Assembly (NCBI RefSeq): GCF_020539505.1
Contig: NZ_JACDXW010000003.1
Location: forward strand, 124,001 to 188,000
Source: Mesopusillimonas faecipullorum
GTDB lineage: Bacteria > Pseudomonadota > Gammaproteobacteria > Burkholderiales > Burkholderiaceae_B
Length of the DNA stretch: 64,000 nt
Direction: 5' to 3'
In this document: positions 9,046 through 17,807 of the stretch, one piece after another
Layout: each line of letters starts with the position of its first letter
Numbering within the stretch: position 1 is the stretch's first letter
The notes under the pieces: model-generated
Database searches by the model: none
Told to the model about the DNA's origin: nothing
The model's input: only the letters and a program-made list of their open reading frames with translations
Translations under genes and position numbers: made by a program

Positions 9046-9387
9046 TCAAATCTGCTGGGAAGCGCGGTACAAATTCGTGCAACGAGTGCCAGAACGGCAA
9101 TACGCCAACACTGGCGCGGGCAGCTCTTCAAGAAGCTGCTTGAAGCGCTGAACGTCTTCGAGCGTCATGGCGCCACTGACCACGGGTTGGTAGGCCACTT
9201 GCAGACCCGCCTCGCGAGCCGCTTGCATCACCTGCTCAGAGGTAGGCTGCTCGGCCCCGCCTTCGTTGTCGGGGCGGTTGATAATGACACTGCGGTACCC
9301 GGCCTGTGCCACTGCCGCCATGTCTTGGGGCGCCAGTTGTGGAGCAACGGCAAGGCCTTCGCTCAGGCGATTCAGGGGTACGGACAT
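9046..9387 (-). CDS. DUF442 / TIGR01244 family phosphatase-like sulfurtransferase
   Basis: 113 residues with a dual-specificity-phosphatase-like fold and the active-site loop CRSGTR (Cx5R) near residue 97. This is the domain found alone or fused to beta-lactamase-like hydrolases (Blh), often linked to sulfide or thiol metabolism; its substrate is not settled. The start at 9387 lies inside the end of the upstream deacetylase gene (16-bp overlap), where AAGGAG provides a ribosome site, so the two are probably co-transcribed. Confidence 0.82.
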   Translation of the reverse strand: MSVPLNRLSEGLAVAPQLAPQDMAAVAQAGYRSVIINRPDNEGGAEQPTSEQVMQAAREAGLQVAYQPVVSGAMTLEDVQRFKQLLEELPAPVLAYCRSGTRCTNLYRASQQI

Positions 9388-10205
9388 GCGAGTCTCCTTG
9401 GGAGTGTAAGGGTGAGGCCCAGGCGCGCCAGATGCTGCCCGGTTTCTGGGGCTGCCAGTACGCGAAATTCCGCCACTCGCTGTTCGCCCAAAATATCACC
9501 TTGCATTATATGGCTGGCGGGGTGGCACATTAGTAAATCCCCTTCGCGCATCTGGGACAGCCAGGCTTTCAACAACCGGGCGTAGGACGCCTCGCCGCCT
9601 TGAAAATCATACACACCGGTTAAGCTGCGACTCAGGGGCAAGCGCCCCTTTACCAGCCTCCCCAGCGCCCCTGCCCCCAGCGTTTGAATCACCGCCGCCT
9701 TGAAACGGTAGCTTAGGGGTAAGCCGGTTACCGGCAAAGCCGTGGTGCAACGCAGCCACGGAGGGTGCGCTGCATACCTGCGCGCCAACTCGCCCAATAA
9801 AGCCTCTCGAATTTGCGGCAGTTGATGTACGTGCTGATGACCATCAACAAAGTCCGGTGCTTGCTGCATGAGGTCTTCGTAACGGTCAAACTGACGCGCG
9901 ATCTGATCACGCAGCAGGCGCGGATTCAAGCGCCGTAGATAAGCTTTTCGAATCAGCGTTCCCAAGGGATGTATCAAGGCCGCTGCGGGATAGGGTTCGG
10001 TAAAATTCAGATGAAGGCCTGCGCTTAGCCCCGAATCTCGTAAAGCAGCGGCATCAGCGCCAAACTGCGGGCCGTCTACCAAACAGCTGGTGGCATTCAA
10101 GCGCCCCAGGCGCGCCAGTTCCAACACGCCCTGGTTTACCGCCGAATTCATGCCAAAATCATCAGCACAAATGATGATGTGCTTGGCTGCCTGCTGCCCG
10201 CCCAT
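9372..10205 (-). CDS. ChbG/HpnK (YdjC) family carbohydrate deacetylase
   Basis: 277 residues from the ATG at 10205, preceded by AAGGGAG; a longer frame to 10241 has no such site. The metal-binding N-terminus is clear: IIICADDFGMN (Asp pair) near residue 11, GLHLNFTEPYP with the first His, and FVDGHQHVHQLP with further His ligands. The family removes acetyl groups from sugars such as chito-oligosaccharides or hopanoid precursors. Here the neighbours are a GtrA flippase and a GT2 glycosyltransferase, so a cell-envelope glycan substrate is likely. The exact substrate cannot be told. Confidence 0.85.
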   Translation of the reverse strand: MGGQQAAKHIIICADDFGMNSAVNQGVLELARLGRLNATSCLVDGPQFGADAAALRDSGLSAGLHLNFTEPYPAAALIHPLGTLIRKAYLRRLNPRLLRDQIARQFDRYEDLMQQAPDFVDGHQHVHQLPQIREALLGELARRYAAHPPWLRCTTALPVTGLPLSYRFKAAVIQTLGAGALGRLVKGRLPLSRSLTGVYDFQGGEASYARLLKAWLSQMREGDLLMCHPASHIMQGDILGEQRVAEFRVLAAPETGQHLARLGLTLTLPRRLACPYP

Positions 10206-10231
10206 CGCTACTCCCTTGTCATGCTTGCTAA

Positions 10232-10642
10232 ATGAACACACTGCTTACGCAATTGTCGTGGTTTGTTATTGTCGGCTGCAGCGCCGCCGCCACCCATTGG
10301 GCCGTGGCAGTGCTATGCGTTGAGCTTTTGGGCTTGGCACCCCTGCTGGCCAACGTAGCCGGCTGGCTGGTAGCGTTCAACGTGTCGCTGTTTGGTCATT
10401 ACCATCTTACCTTCAAACATCAGCACGCCCCCTGGAAACAAGCTGCACTCAGGTTCTTCGGCGTTGCATTGCTGGGCTTCATACTGAACGAGTTGGCTTA
10501 TGCCTTACTGCTGCACACCACTGGCTTGCGCTACGACGTGGCGCTGGCTGTTGTGTTGGTAGGCGTAGCCGCCCTGACCTTCTTGCTTAGCCGCTTCTGG
10601 GCCTTCCGGCGTCTACCGCCTAAACCGGCCTCGCCACACTAA
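10232..10642 (+). CDS. GtrA family membrane protein (probable lipid-linked sugar flippase)
   Basis: 136 residues with four predicted membrane helices (about 7-27, 37-56, 70-92, 99-120) and the family features near NVAGWLVAFNVSLFGHYHLTF and LSRFWAFRR at the end. GtrA proteins are thought to flip undecaprenyl-phosphate-linked sugars made by a GtrB-type transferase; such a transferase is the convergent neighbour, overlapping by 4 bp. The start lies 26 bp from the divergent deacetylase start, so the two promoters must overlap. Confidence 0.85.
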   Translation: MNTLLTQLSWFVIVGCSAAATHWAVAVLCVELLGLAPLLANVAGWLVAFNVSLFGHYHLTFKHQHAPWKQAALRFFGVALLGFILNELAYALLLHTTGLRYDVALAVVLVGVAALTFLLSRFWAFRRLPPKPASPH

Positions 10643-11619
10643 ACTTGTGGCCCATCAGAGTCTGTAGGCTTAGCCAAGCCTTGGCCACGCCGGGCCTGTA
10701 CAAGATATACCGGCCTTTGTTTGACCTCGTTGAAGATACGCCCGACATACTCGCCCAACACCCCCACCGATAGCAGGTTGATGCCAGAGAAAAACAGAAT
10801 CACGGTAATCAAGGTGACCCAGCCTTGCACCTCGTTGCCATGGACGAAATAGTCGATGACGATGAATGCGCCATAGACAAAAGACATGAGCGATATCAAC
10901 ATGCCCAATGTGCTGACCATGCGCAGGGGCCAAGTGGTAAAGGCGGTCAGGCCGTCCAGCGCAAAGTCGAATAGTTTGAAAGGCTTGAACGTGCTGCGCC
11001 CATGCAGGCGTTCGGGGGGTTCGTAAGCCAGCGGCTCGGCGCGAAACCCCACCCAGGCAAACAAGCCTTTCATAAAGCGATTGCGTTCGGGCAGCATCAA
11101 TAAGGCGTCTACCACCACGCGATCCATCAAACGGAAGTCACCTGCATTTTCTGGCAGGGAAGGCCCGCCCGAAGTGCGCATAAGTTTGTAAAAGAAGCGC
11201 GTCCCCATGCGCTTAGCCCAGGACTCATCGCGGCGGGTTGCGCGTACCGCATACACCATCTGCACGCCTTCGCTCCAACGTTCGAGCATCTTGGGCAGTA
11301 ATGCCGGGGGATGTTGCAAGTCTGCGTCCATGGTGATGATCACCTGGCCTTTAGCGGCAGCCAGGCCCGCACTGAGCGCCGCTTCCTTGCCAAAATTACG
11401 CGACAGCTCGATCATCACCAGTTGAGGATGCGCTTGCAGCAGGGGCGTCAGTGCCTGTACCGTATGATCACGGCTACCATCATCTACCAGTATGATTTCG
11501 TATCTGTCGGCCAGGGTTTTAAGCACCGCCATCAAGGCAGGTACCAGCACCTGCAGATTCGCGGCTTCGTTGAAGCACGGTACAACGCAGCTAATAGTAG
11601 AAGGGGAGCGAGTAGTCAC
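10639..11619 (-). CDS. GT2 family glycosyltransferase (GtrB/ArnC/DPM1-like, membrane-bound)
   Basis: 326 residues from the GTG at 11619, chosen because the family N-terminus follows at once (TISCVVPCFNEAANL); the frame is open to 11739 only through non-standard starts and unlike sequence. The catalytic domain has the DDGS nucleotide site (VDDGSRDHT) and the DADLQHPP metal site. Two C-terminal helices lie at about 225-250 and 260-285. The family transfers a sugar from UDP or GDP to undecaprenyl phosphate. With GtrA and the deacetylase it may modify O-antigen or lipid A. The start is uncertain. Confidence 0.88.
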   Translation of the reverse strand: MTTRSPSTISCVVPCFNEAANLQVLVPALMAVLKTLADRYEIILVDDGSRDHTVQALTPLLQAHPQLVMIELSRNFGKEAALSAGLAAAKGQVIITMDADLQHPPALLPKMLERWSEGVQMVYAVRATRRDESWAKRMGTRFFYKLMRTSGGPSLPENAGDFRLMDRVVVDALLMLPERNRFMKGLFAWVGFRAEPLAYEPPERLHGRSTFKPFKLFDFALDGLTAFTTWPLRMVSTLGMLISLMSFVYGAFIVIDYFVHGNEVQGWVTLITVILFFSGINLLSVGVLGEYVGRIFNEVKQRPVYLVQARRGQGLAKPTDSDGPQV

Positions 11620-11782
11620 GACAAGCAAGGCGGCAAAGACCAGATCGACAGAAGTGGCGCCCGATAAGACTAGGCGTGTGAAACCTCGCCAATGTAATCC
11701 ACCCCAATACCGATTGCAACGAAAGGCTTCCGCGCACAACGATGACTACCCTCAGTAGCACCTATATATAGCTCACGACAAA

Positions 11783-11805
11783 AAGATTCATATAAAATAT
11801 ATCTT
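11783..11805 (+). promoter_or_regulatory. NsrR-type operator upstream of the haemoglobin-nnrS operon
   Basis: An 11-1-11 inverted repeat: half-sites AAGATTCATAT and AAATATATCTT separated by one A. It fits the known NsrR consensus (AAGATGCATTT, one base, mirrored half) closely and lies 55 bp before a truncated haemoglobin gene that is followed by nnrS, both standard NsrR targets. The AT-rich core may also hold the -10 element, so repressor binding would block transcription. Confidence 0.75.
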
Positions 11806-11860
11806 TTAGCCTCATACCTTTTTCTGCAGCTTCCTTCGCTACCACTATAGGGGCTTAGCC

Positions 11861-12268
11861 ATGACACAGCGCGACACCTTGTGCACCCAGGAAGAAATCA
11901 CCACCCTGGTCCATTCCTTTTACGACCGCATTCGTCAAGACGAAACATTGGGCCCCATCTTCAATGCGCACGTCCATGACTGGGATGTTCACTTGGCGCG
12001 CATGGTCAGTTTCTGGTCTTCCATGCTGCTGGGGGCCGGTACCTACGACGGCACACCCATGCCCAAGCACATTGCCCTGCCCGACCTGAAGGCCGAGCTG
12101 TTCGAACACTGGCTGGCTTTGTTTCAAGAAACCACACAGACCCTGCCCAACCAAGCGCTGGCAGAGAGGGCCCAGGAGCTTGCGCATCGCATTGCGCGCA
12201 GCTTATGGTTTGGCTACCAGTTACATAGACAACCCGAACGACCTGTTACCGAAATTCGTCATGGCTAG
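11861..12268 (+). CDS. Group III truncated haemoglobin
   Basis: 135 residues, close in length and pattern to Campylobacter Ctb. Key positions by eye: proximal haem ligand His70 (MPKHIALPDL), distal-pocket Tyr21 (SFYDRI) and Trp84 (FEHWLALF). These proteins bind oxygen and nitric oxide and moderate nitrosative stress at low oxygen. The NsrR-like operator upstream and the overlapping nnrS gene (8-bp overlap at 12261) strongly support a nitric oxide response role. Confidence 0.92.
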   Translation: MTQRDTLCTQEEITTLVHSFYDRIRQDETLGPIFNAHVHDWDVHLARMVSFWSSMLLGAGTYDGTPMPKHIALPDLKAELFEHWLALFQETTQTLPNQALAERAQELAHRIARSLWFGYQLHRQPERPVTEIRHG

Positions 12269-13457
12269 CGTCATCCGCATTCAAGAACCTGGCCGCCCTA
12301 CAGGCGGCAAACCCCAGTGGCGTGCTTTTCTTAGCCTGGGCTTTCGCCCGCTCTACCCAGCGGGCGCCCTCTGGGCCGCGGTGGCGGCAGCCTTATGGGT
12401 CTTTGCGCCCCAATGGTTGGATGGCCCCATGAACGGCATGGTGTGGCACGCTCATGAGATGCTTTGGGGCTGTGTCGGCACCATTGCCGTGGGCTTCTTG
12501 CTCACTGCCGCAGCCACCTGGACAGGCCATAACCCCATGAAGGGGACACCCCTGGCCATAATCGTTTTGCTATGGATCATTGCGCGTGCAGGGTATTTGG
12601 CAGGTAGCATGCCTGCTTTTTTTGTGGCGGGTCTGGCAGAAACCGCTTTTTATCTGTTCAGTGCCACTGCTTTGATGCGCGTCATGATTCGCGGCGCAAG
12701 CAAGCGCAACCTGGGCATTCCCTTTCTGGTCGCCGGATTAGGCTTGAGTCACGCTTTCTTTTTGTGGGCTGTGTTGGAGGGTGACTACCTTCGCTTAATG
12801 CATTATTTTGGCCTGGGCATGATCTGCATGGCCATGATTGCACTGCTGGTCGCACGGCGCGTTATCCCCTTCTTTGCCATGCGTGCCGTGCCACAGTTGA
12901 AGATTCCCATGCTGACTCGCTTGGGCCAGGCTCAACTGGTATTGACCTTGCTAGCGGTGCTGTTGTTGGCTTTCAAGCAGGCCGTCGCGGCAGCGCCGCT
13001 ATTGTTTTTAGTGGGTATCGCTGCGCTGTTTCAGGTCTTGCGCTGGAAACCCTGGGCTGTTCGTGGGCGACCCATTCTATGGGTACTGTATCTAGGTTAT
13101 GCCTTTCTGGGCCTAGGCTTGATTGCCTCCGCCGCGCATTTTGCCGGCATAGGCGGCGCCTGGTTTGCACGACTGGCAACGCCGGTACACGTTATAGGCA
13201 TGGGGGGGTTCGGGCTGTTGATCATAGGCATGATCACCCGTACCGCACTCGGGCACATGGGCCGTCCCCTGGCACTGGACACCAGCATGGTCATCAGCTA
13301 CTGGCTGATCCTGGCAGCCACTTTGTTACGGTTGGCCGCCTTGTTCCCCACGCCCGCTATCGTGCCTTTACTGCACAGCGCCACCACACTGTGGGTCTTG
13401 GCTTTCCTGATGTACTTGTGGCGATTCATGCCCATGCTGGTGCGGCCCACGCCTTAG
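12261..13457 (+). CDS. nnrS: NnrS family haem-copper membrane protein
   Basis: 398 residues with about 12 hydrophobic segments. The family signature near the N-terminus (FLSLGFRPLYPAGALWAA, then MNGMVWHAHEMLWG) is plain, with conserved His residues that bind haem and copper in studied members. NnrS protects against nitric oxide stress and was found in denitrification regulons. The ATG at 12261 overlaps the haemoglobin stop; the longer frame upstream is just the overlap region. A small hydrophobic gene-free gap follows. Confidence 0.93.
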   Translation: MASVIRIQEPGRPTGGKPQWRAFLSLGFRPLYPAGALWAAVAAALWVFAPQWLDGPMNGMVWHAHEMLWGCVGTIAVGFLLTAAATWTGHNPMKGTPLAIIVLLWIIARAGYLAGSMPAFFVAGLAETAFYLFSATALMRVMIRGASKRNLGIPFLVAGLGLSHAFFLWAVLEGDYLRLMHYFGLGMICMAMIALLVARRVIPFFAMRAVPQLKIPMLTRLGQAQLVLTLLAVLLLAFKQAVAAAPLLFLVGIAALFQVLRWKPWAVRGRPILWVLYLGYAFLGLGLIASAAHFAGIGGAWFARLATPVHVIGMGGFGLLIIGMITRTALGHMGRPLALDTSMVISYWLILAATLLRLAALFPTPAIVPLLHSATTLWVLAFLMYLWRFMPMLVRPTP

Positions 13458-13490
13458 GCACTTTATCGTTTTAATACGGCCAACGGTAAC

Positions 13491-13514
13491 AAAAAAGGCA
13501 GCCCGTAGACCGCC
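13491..13514 (-). terminator. Probable terminator of the aminobenzoyl-CoA operon
   Basis: On the minus strand a short stem (GGCGG with CTGCC, one G-U pair) is followed by TTTTTT (A run at 13491-13496), 56 bp beyond the stop of the RidA gene. The stem is short, so confidence is moderate. Confidence 0.5.
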
Positions 13515-13569
13515 CTTCTTGCTCCCGGAGCCCCGTTCTAGCCTGGCCCCGAAAATCTGCAAGCCAGCA

Positions 13570-13980
13570 TTAGGCGGCAGGCGGCACCACGGCGGTGACT
13601 TCGATTTCGACCTTGGCGCGGTCTTCGACCAAGTCAGCCACCTCCACAGCCGTCATGGCAGGGAAATGCTTGCCGATGATGGCGCGGTAATGCTGGCCTA
13701 TGCCCTTGTAAGCAGCCACGTATTCCTTCTTGTCCTTCACATACCATGTCATGCGCGTGATGTGCTCGGGGCCGGCACCGCCCTCTTTCAGCACCTCAAC
13801 GATATTGCGCAAGGTTTGGCCCACTTGGTCGGCCAGGTCGTCAGTCTCGAACTGCTGCTGACCATTCCAGCCGATTTGGCCACCTACAAAAATAATGCGG
13901 CTGCCGACCGTCATTTCGGCCATGGTGCCATTGGCGTATCCACGCGGCTCGAGCCACTCGGGGGGTTGCAAGAACTTCAT
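13570..13980 (-). CDS. RidA (YjgF) family enamine/imine deaminase in the anthranilate operon
   Basis: 136 residues with the RidA fold pattern (FVGGQIGWN, QVGQTLRNI, MTWYVKD, VEVADLVEDRAKVEIEVTAV). RidA proteins hydrolyse reactive enamines and imines. Here it is the last gene of the 2-aminobenzoyl-CoA operon, 76 bp after the CoA ligase. That pathway yields amino-substituted, non-aromatic CoA intermediates which must lose ammonia, so a dedicated imine hydrolase step is a sensible inference, not a proven one. The start codon has GAGGTAA upstream. Confidence 0.85.
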   Translation of the reverse strand: MKFLQPPEWLEPRGYANGTMAEMTVGSRIIFVGGQIGWNGQQQFETDDLADQVGQTLRNIVEVLKEGGAGPEHITRMTWYVKDKKEYVAAYKGIGQHYRAIIGKHFPAMTAVEVADLVEDRAKVEIEVTAVVPPAA

Positions 13981-14056
13981 TGTTTACCTCTCGGTGAAAT
14001 AGGCCCTGCCGCCTTGGCCGATATTGCGATCAAGGCGGTGGCTTGCCTGTGAAAAA

Positions 14057-15703
14057 CTACTGCTTGCGCAGAACGAAACGCTGTAGCTTGCCGGTTTCAG
14101 TACGCGGCAGCTTGTCCATGAACTCAATAGCCCTGGGGTACTTATAAGGGGCGATATTGGCCTTGACGTAGTCTTGCAATGCCTTGGTCATCGCTTCGTT
14201 GCCCTCGAAGCCGGGCTTGAGCACCACGAAGGCTTTTACGATGGAACCACGTGCCGGGTCGGAAACCCCCACAACGCCGCATTCGGCTACGGCTTCATGC
14301 GTCATCAGGCAGTCTTCGACCTCGGGGCCGGCGATGTTATAGCCCGCCGAAATGATCATGTCGTCATTGCGCGCCTGGTAAAAGAAATACCCGTCGTCGT
14401 CCATCATGAAGGTATCGCCAGGCAAGTTCCAGCCTTGCTGCACGAAGGTACGCTGGCGCTCGTCCGACAGATATCGGCATCCCGTAGGACCCTTGACCGC
14501 CAGTCTGCCCACTGTGCCATTGGGAACCGGCTTCATATCGTCATCGACGATTTGAGCGACATAGCCCGGCACGACCTTGCCGATGGCGCCACGACGGGTG
14601 TCTTCGGGGGTGCAAGAGATATAAACGTGTATGAGTTCGGTGCCGCCTATGCCATCCAGCATCTCTATGCCGGTGGCGTCCTTCCACAACTGACGGGTGG
14701 CGTCGGGCAAGGCTTCGCCGGCCGACACCGTGGTCTTCAAGGAAGACAGGTCGTATTGATCTGCGATCTCGGCCATCTGGCGGTAAAAGGTGGGCGCCGT
14801 GAAAGTCATGGTCACCTTGAAATCTTGCACCGTTTTCAGCAACTCGGCGGGCGTCAACCTTTCGATGAGCACCGTGCTGCCGCCTGCCCGCAAGGGGAAG
14901 CACAGCATGCCGCCCAAGCCGAACGTGAAGGCCAAGGGTGGCGTACCGCAGATGACGTCATCTTGATTGGTGCGCAAGATATGACGCGAGAACGTGTCGC
15001 ACATAGCGAGAACGTCGCGATGAAACTGCATGCACCCCTTGGGCTTGCCTGTTGTGCCGCTGGTAAAAGCAATCACACACACGTCATCGATTGCCGTATC
15101 ACAAGCAGTGAACTGCGCAGGCTTGGCAGCGGCCAAGGCTTCCAGCCCCTGCGGACTGTCGTCCATGAAATAAAGCGCCTGCTTGAGTTCGGGGCTATGC
15201 GAAGCATGGGCCGGATTCATGCAGTGTTCGAGCTCATCGCGCAAGCGGCTGTCGCACAAGGCAGCCTGAATCTGGCCTTTCTCGATGATGGGCTTTAGGT
15301 CGGCCGCGCGCAGCAGCGGCATGGTGGCCACGACCACCAGCCCCGCTTTTACCGCCGCCAACCAGGTTGCCGCCATCATGGGGTTGTTAGGACCACGCAG
15401 CAACAGACGATTGCCAGGCACCAGCTTCATGTCGTCGATCAGCACATGGGCGATGCGATTGGTCAATTCTGCCAGCTCGCGATAGCTCATGCCGCGAGGT
15501 TCATCGGTGGCGAGATCACGCCATTGCAAAGCGATGCGGTCGCCATCACCGCGCTGGACGTGGGCGTCCACCAGTTCTACCGCACAATTCAGACGCGCCG
15601 GGTAGGCGACATCGGGATTGCCTTCGAGTATAAGTTCAGGCCACTGTTCGGGCGGTGGCAGGTTGTCTCGCGCGAACGTGTCGACGTGGGCAGATGCTTG
15701 CAT
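14057..15703 (-). CDS. 2-aminobenzoate (anthranilate)-CoA ligase, AMP-forming
   Basis: 548 residues from the ATG at 15703, which has AGGAG at ideal distance; the frame runs on to 15772 without a good site. Acyl-adenylate-forming family: P-loop SGTTGKPKG at about 215-223, the GxxE-type motif around GIGGTELIH, and the C-terminal catalytic Lys in PRTETGKLQ. It activates an aromatic acid to its CoA thioester. The substrate 2-aminobenzoate is inferred from the adjacent aminobenzoyl-CoA monooxygenase/reductase, as in Azoarcus evansii. Benzoate or salicylate cannot be excluded from sequence alone. Confidence 0.82.
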   Translation of the reverse strand: MQASAHVDTFARDNLPPPEQWPELILEGNPDVAYPARLNCAVELVDAHVQRGDGDRIALQWRDLATDEPRGMSYRELAELTNRIAHVLIDDMKLVPGNRLLLRGPNNPMMAATWLAAVKAGLVVVATMPLLRAADLKPIIEKGQIQAALCDSRLRDELEHCMNPAHASHSPELKQALYFMDDSPQGLEALAAAKPAQFTACDTAIDDVCVIAFTSGTTGKPKGCMQFHRDVLAMCDTFSRHILRTNQDDVICGTPPLAFTFGLGGMLCFPLRAGGSTVLIERLTPAELLKTVQDFKVTMTFTAPTFYRQMAEIADQYDLSSLKTTVSAGEALPDATRQLWKDATGIEMLDGIGGTELIHVYISCTPEDTRRGAIGKVVPGYVAQIVDDDMKPVPNGTVGRLAVKGPTGCRYLSDERQRTFVQQGWNLPGDTFMMDDDGYFFYQARNDDMIISAGYNIAGPEVEDCLMTHEAVAECGVVGVSDPARGSIVKAFVVLKPGFEGNEAMTKALQDYVKANIAPYKYPRAIEFMDKLPRTETGKLQRFVLRKQ

Positions 15704-15743
15704 GGCGTTATCTCCTGGTTCTCTTTTCTGGGCGGGCCGCTTA

Positions 15744-16916
15744 TCAGGCCTCTTTGAGCAGTTCTCTGGCAATAATCAGTTTTTGCACTTCCGTAGCCCC
15801 TTCGTAGATACGCAGCGCACGAATTTCGCGATAGAGTTTTTCTACCGGCATGCCGGACTTGACGCCCAGACCACCGAACATCTGCAAGGCGCGATCAATG
15901 ACGCGTTGCGCGGACTCGGTAGCGGCCATCTTGGCCATTGCGGCTTCACGAGTGGTGCGTTGACCTTGCACGTCACGCTTCCAGGCGGCACGGTAAGTCA
16001 GCAGGGCCGCCGCGTCGATTTCCATGGCCATATCACCCAGCGCCGCCTGCGTCAGTTGCAGGTCGGCCAGCGTCTGGCCAAACATCTTGCGCGTGCGGGC
16101 GCGGTGCAGGCCTTCATCCAACGCACGGCGGGCAAAGCCCAGCGCCGCACCGGCTACCGAGGCGCGGAAGATGTCCAAAGTCATCATGGCGACTTTGAAG
16201 CCCTGGCCAGGTTCACCCAGCATGTGACTGACGGGAACCCTGCAGTCTTTGAACTCCAGGCGTGCCAAGGGGTGCGGCGCAATGACGTCAAGGCGTTCGG
16301 CGATATGCAGACCAGGCGTATTGGCGTCGACGACGAAAGCCGAGATACCACGTGCACCAGGCGCCTCGCCGGTACGAACGAAAAGGCAGTAGAAATCGGC
16401 GATGCCCCCGTTGGATATCCAGGTTTTTTCGCCGTTGATAACGTAATGATCGCCGTCACGAACGGCTGAGCAAGACATGGCGGCAACATCGGAGCCCGCC
16501 TCAGGCTCGGTGAGCGCAAAGGCGGCAATCGCCTCGCCACTGGCTACGCGAGGCAAGTACTGCTTGCGCAGCGCATCGCTACCGGCAATGGAGATAGCGC
16601 CGCTACCCAAGCCTTGCATGGCAAAGGCAAAGTCGGCCAAGCCTTCGTGCCTGGCCAACGTTTCACGCACAATGCATACCGCACGCGAGTCGATCTGGGG
16701 CCAACGACCGCCCCAGGCGCCATCAGGCCCGCTGGGGACGGCAACCTTGAGCCAGCCCGCCTTGCCCATGGCACGCACCAACTGACGGCAAGCCTCGTCG
16801 GTATCGTGATGGTCTATGTCGGCAAGCGTGGCTTCGCACCATTTATCCAGTTCTTGAGCCAGCGGCGTATGGCGCTCATCGAAGAACGGCCACTCCAGCC
16901 ATGTCTTATCGCTCAT
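15744..16916 (-). CDS. Acyl-CoA dehydrogenase
   Basis: 390 residues, complete three-domain flavoprotein. Landmarks: [15 protein letters not shown] and [12 protein letters not shown] (FAD and substrate binding), RKMFGQ.LADLQ in the helical domain, and the catalytic-base region [18 protein letters not shown] with Glu in the standard place. It probably oxidises an alicyclic CoA ester after ring reduction of 2-aminobenzoyl-CoA. It begins 2 bp after the hydratase gene, so it is co-transcribed. Confidence 0.92.
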   Translation of the reverse strand: MSDKTWLEWPFFDERHTPLAQELDKWCEATLADIDHHDTDEACRQLVRAMGKAGWLKVAVPSGPDGAWGGRWPQIDSRAVCIVRETLARHEGLADFAFAMQGLGSGAISIAGSDALRKQYLPRVASGEAIAAFALTEPEAGSDVAAMSCSAVRDGDHYVINGEKTWISNGGIADFYCLFVRTGEAPGARGISAFVVDANTPGLHIAERLDVIAPHPLARLEFKDCRVPVSHMLGEPGQGFKVAMMTLDIFRASVAGAALGFARRALDEGLHRARTRKMFGQTLADLQLTQAALGDMAMEIDAAALLTYRAAWKRDVQGQRTTREAAMAKMAATESAQRVIDRALQMFGGLGVKSGMPVEKLYREIRALRIYEGATEVQKLIIARELLKEA

Positions 16917-16918
16917 GA

Positions 16919-17770
16919 TCAGTCACCTTGAAAAACAGGCTTTTGCTTGGCTACGAAAGCATCGTAAGCGCGGCGGAAGTCTTGGGTCTGCATGCAGATA
17001 GCCTGCGCTTGTGCTTCGGCTTCGATAGCTTCGTCCACGCCCATGCTCCATTCTTGATGCATGGCTTTTTTGGTCATGCTGTGGGCAAACATAGGGCCGT
17101 TGGCTATTTGGCCAGCCAGCTTTTGCGCTTCGCGCAGCACGCTATCGGGTTCGTGCAAGGTATTGAAGAAGCCCCAAGCTTGGCCTTCTTGCGCCGTCAT
17201 GGCACGCCCGGTGTAGAACAGTTCGGCGGCGCGGCCTTGGCCGATGATGCGCGGCAAAATGGCGCAAGCGCCCATGTCGGCCCCAGCCAAGCCCACGCGG
17301 GCAAACAGGAAAGCCGTACGCGTGTCGGGCGTGCCCAGACGCAGGTCGGACGCCATGGCGAGAATCGCGCCGGCTCCGGCGCATACGCCATTGACAGCAG
17401 CAACGATAGGCTGCGGGCAGTTGCGCATGGCTTTCACCAAATCGCCGGTCATGCGCGTGAAAGCCAGCAGCTCGGGCATGGTCATGCGCGTAAGCGGGCC
17501 GATGATTTCATAGACGTCGCCGCCCGAGCAGAAGTTACCGCCGTCGCCGGTGATGACAACAGTCTTGATGTCGGAGGCATAGCTGAGACTGCGGAAGAGG
17601 TCGCGCAATTCGGCATACGAATCGAACGTGAGCGGATTTTTGCGCTCAGGGCGATTCAAGGTAATGGTGGCCACCTTGCCGTCTTCGGATACCGACCACA
17701 GAAAATTCTTGGCTTGGTAATCCGCCATCGGGCGGATGTGATGCTTCATCGTGTGTTCTTCTTGAGTCAT
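16919..17770 (-). CDS. Enoyl-CoA hydratase/isomerase family protein
   Basis: 283 residues from the ATG at 17770, which has AAGGAG upstream. Crotonase fold with the oxyanion-hole regions [16 protein letters not shown] and [15 protein letters not shown] and the central [19 protein letters not shown] segment. In this operon it is expected to hydrate or open the ring of an unsaturated alicyclic CoA intermediate. Exact reaction unknown. It lies 37 bp after the SDR gene. Confidence 0.9.
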   Translation of the reverse strand: MTQEEHTMKHHIRPMADYQAKNFLWSVSEDGKVATITLNRPERKNPLTFDSYAELRDLFRSLSYASDIKTVVITGDGGNFCSGGDVYEIIGPLTRMTMPELLAFTRMTGDLVKAMRNCPQPIVAAVNGVCAGAGAILAMASDLRLGTPDTRTAFLFARVGLAGADMGACAILPRIIGQGRAAELFYTGRAMTAQEGQAWGFFNTLHEPDSVLREAQKLAGQIANGPMFAHSMTKKAMHQEWSMGVDEAIEAEAQAQAICMQTQDFRRAYDAFVAKQKPVFQGD

Positions 17771-17807
17771 GACTGGCTCCTTCGATTCTTTAAAAGGCGG
17801 GGTGGAC

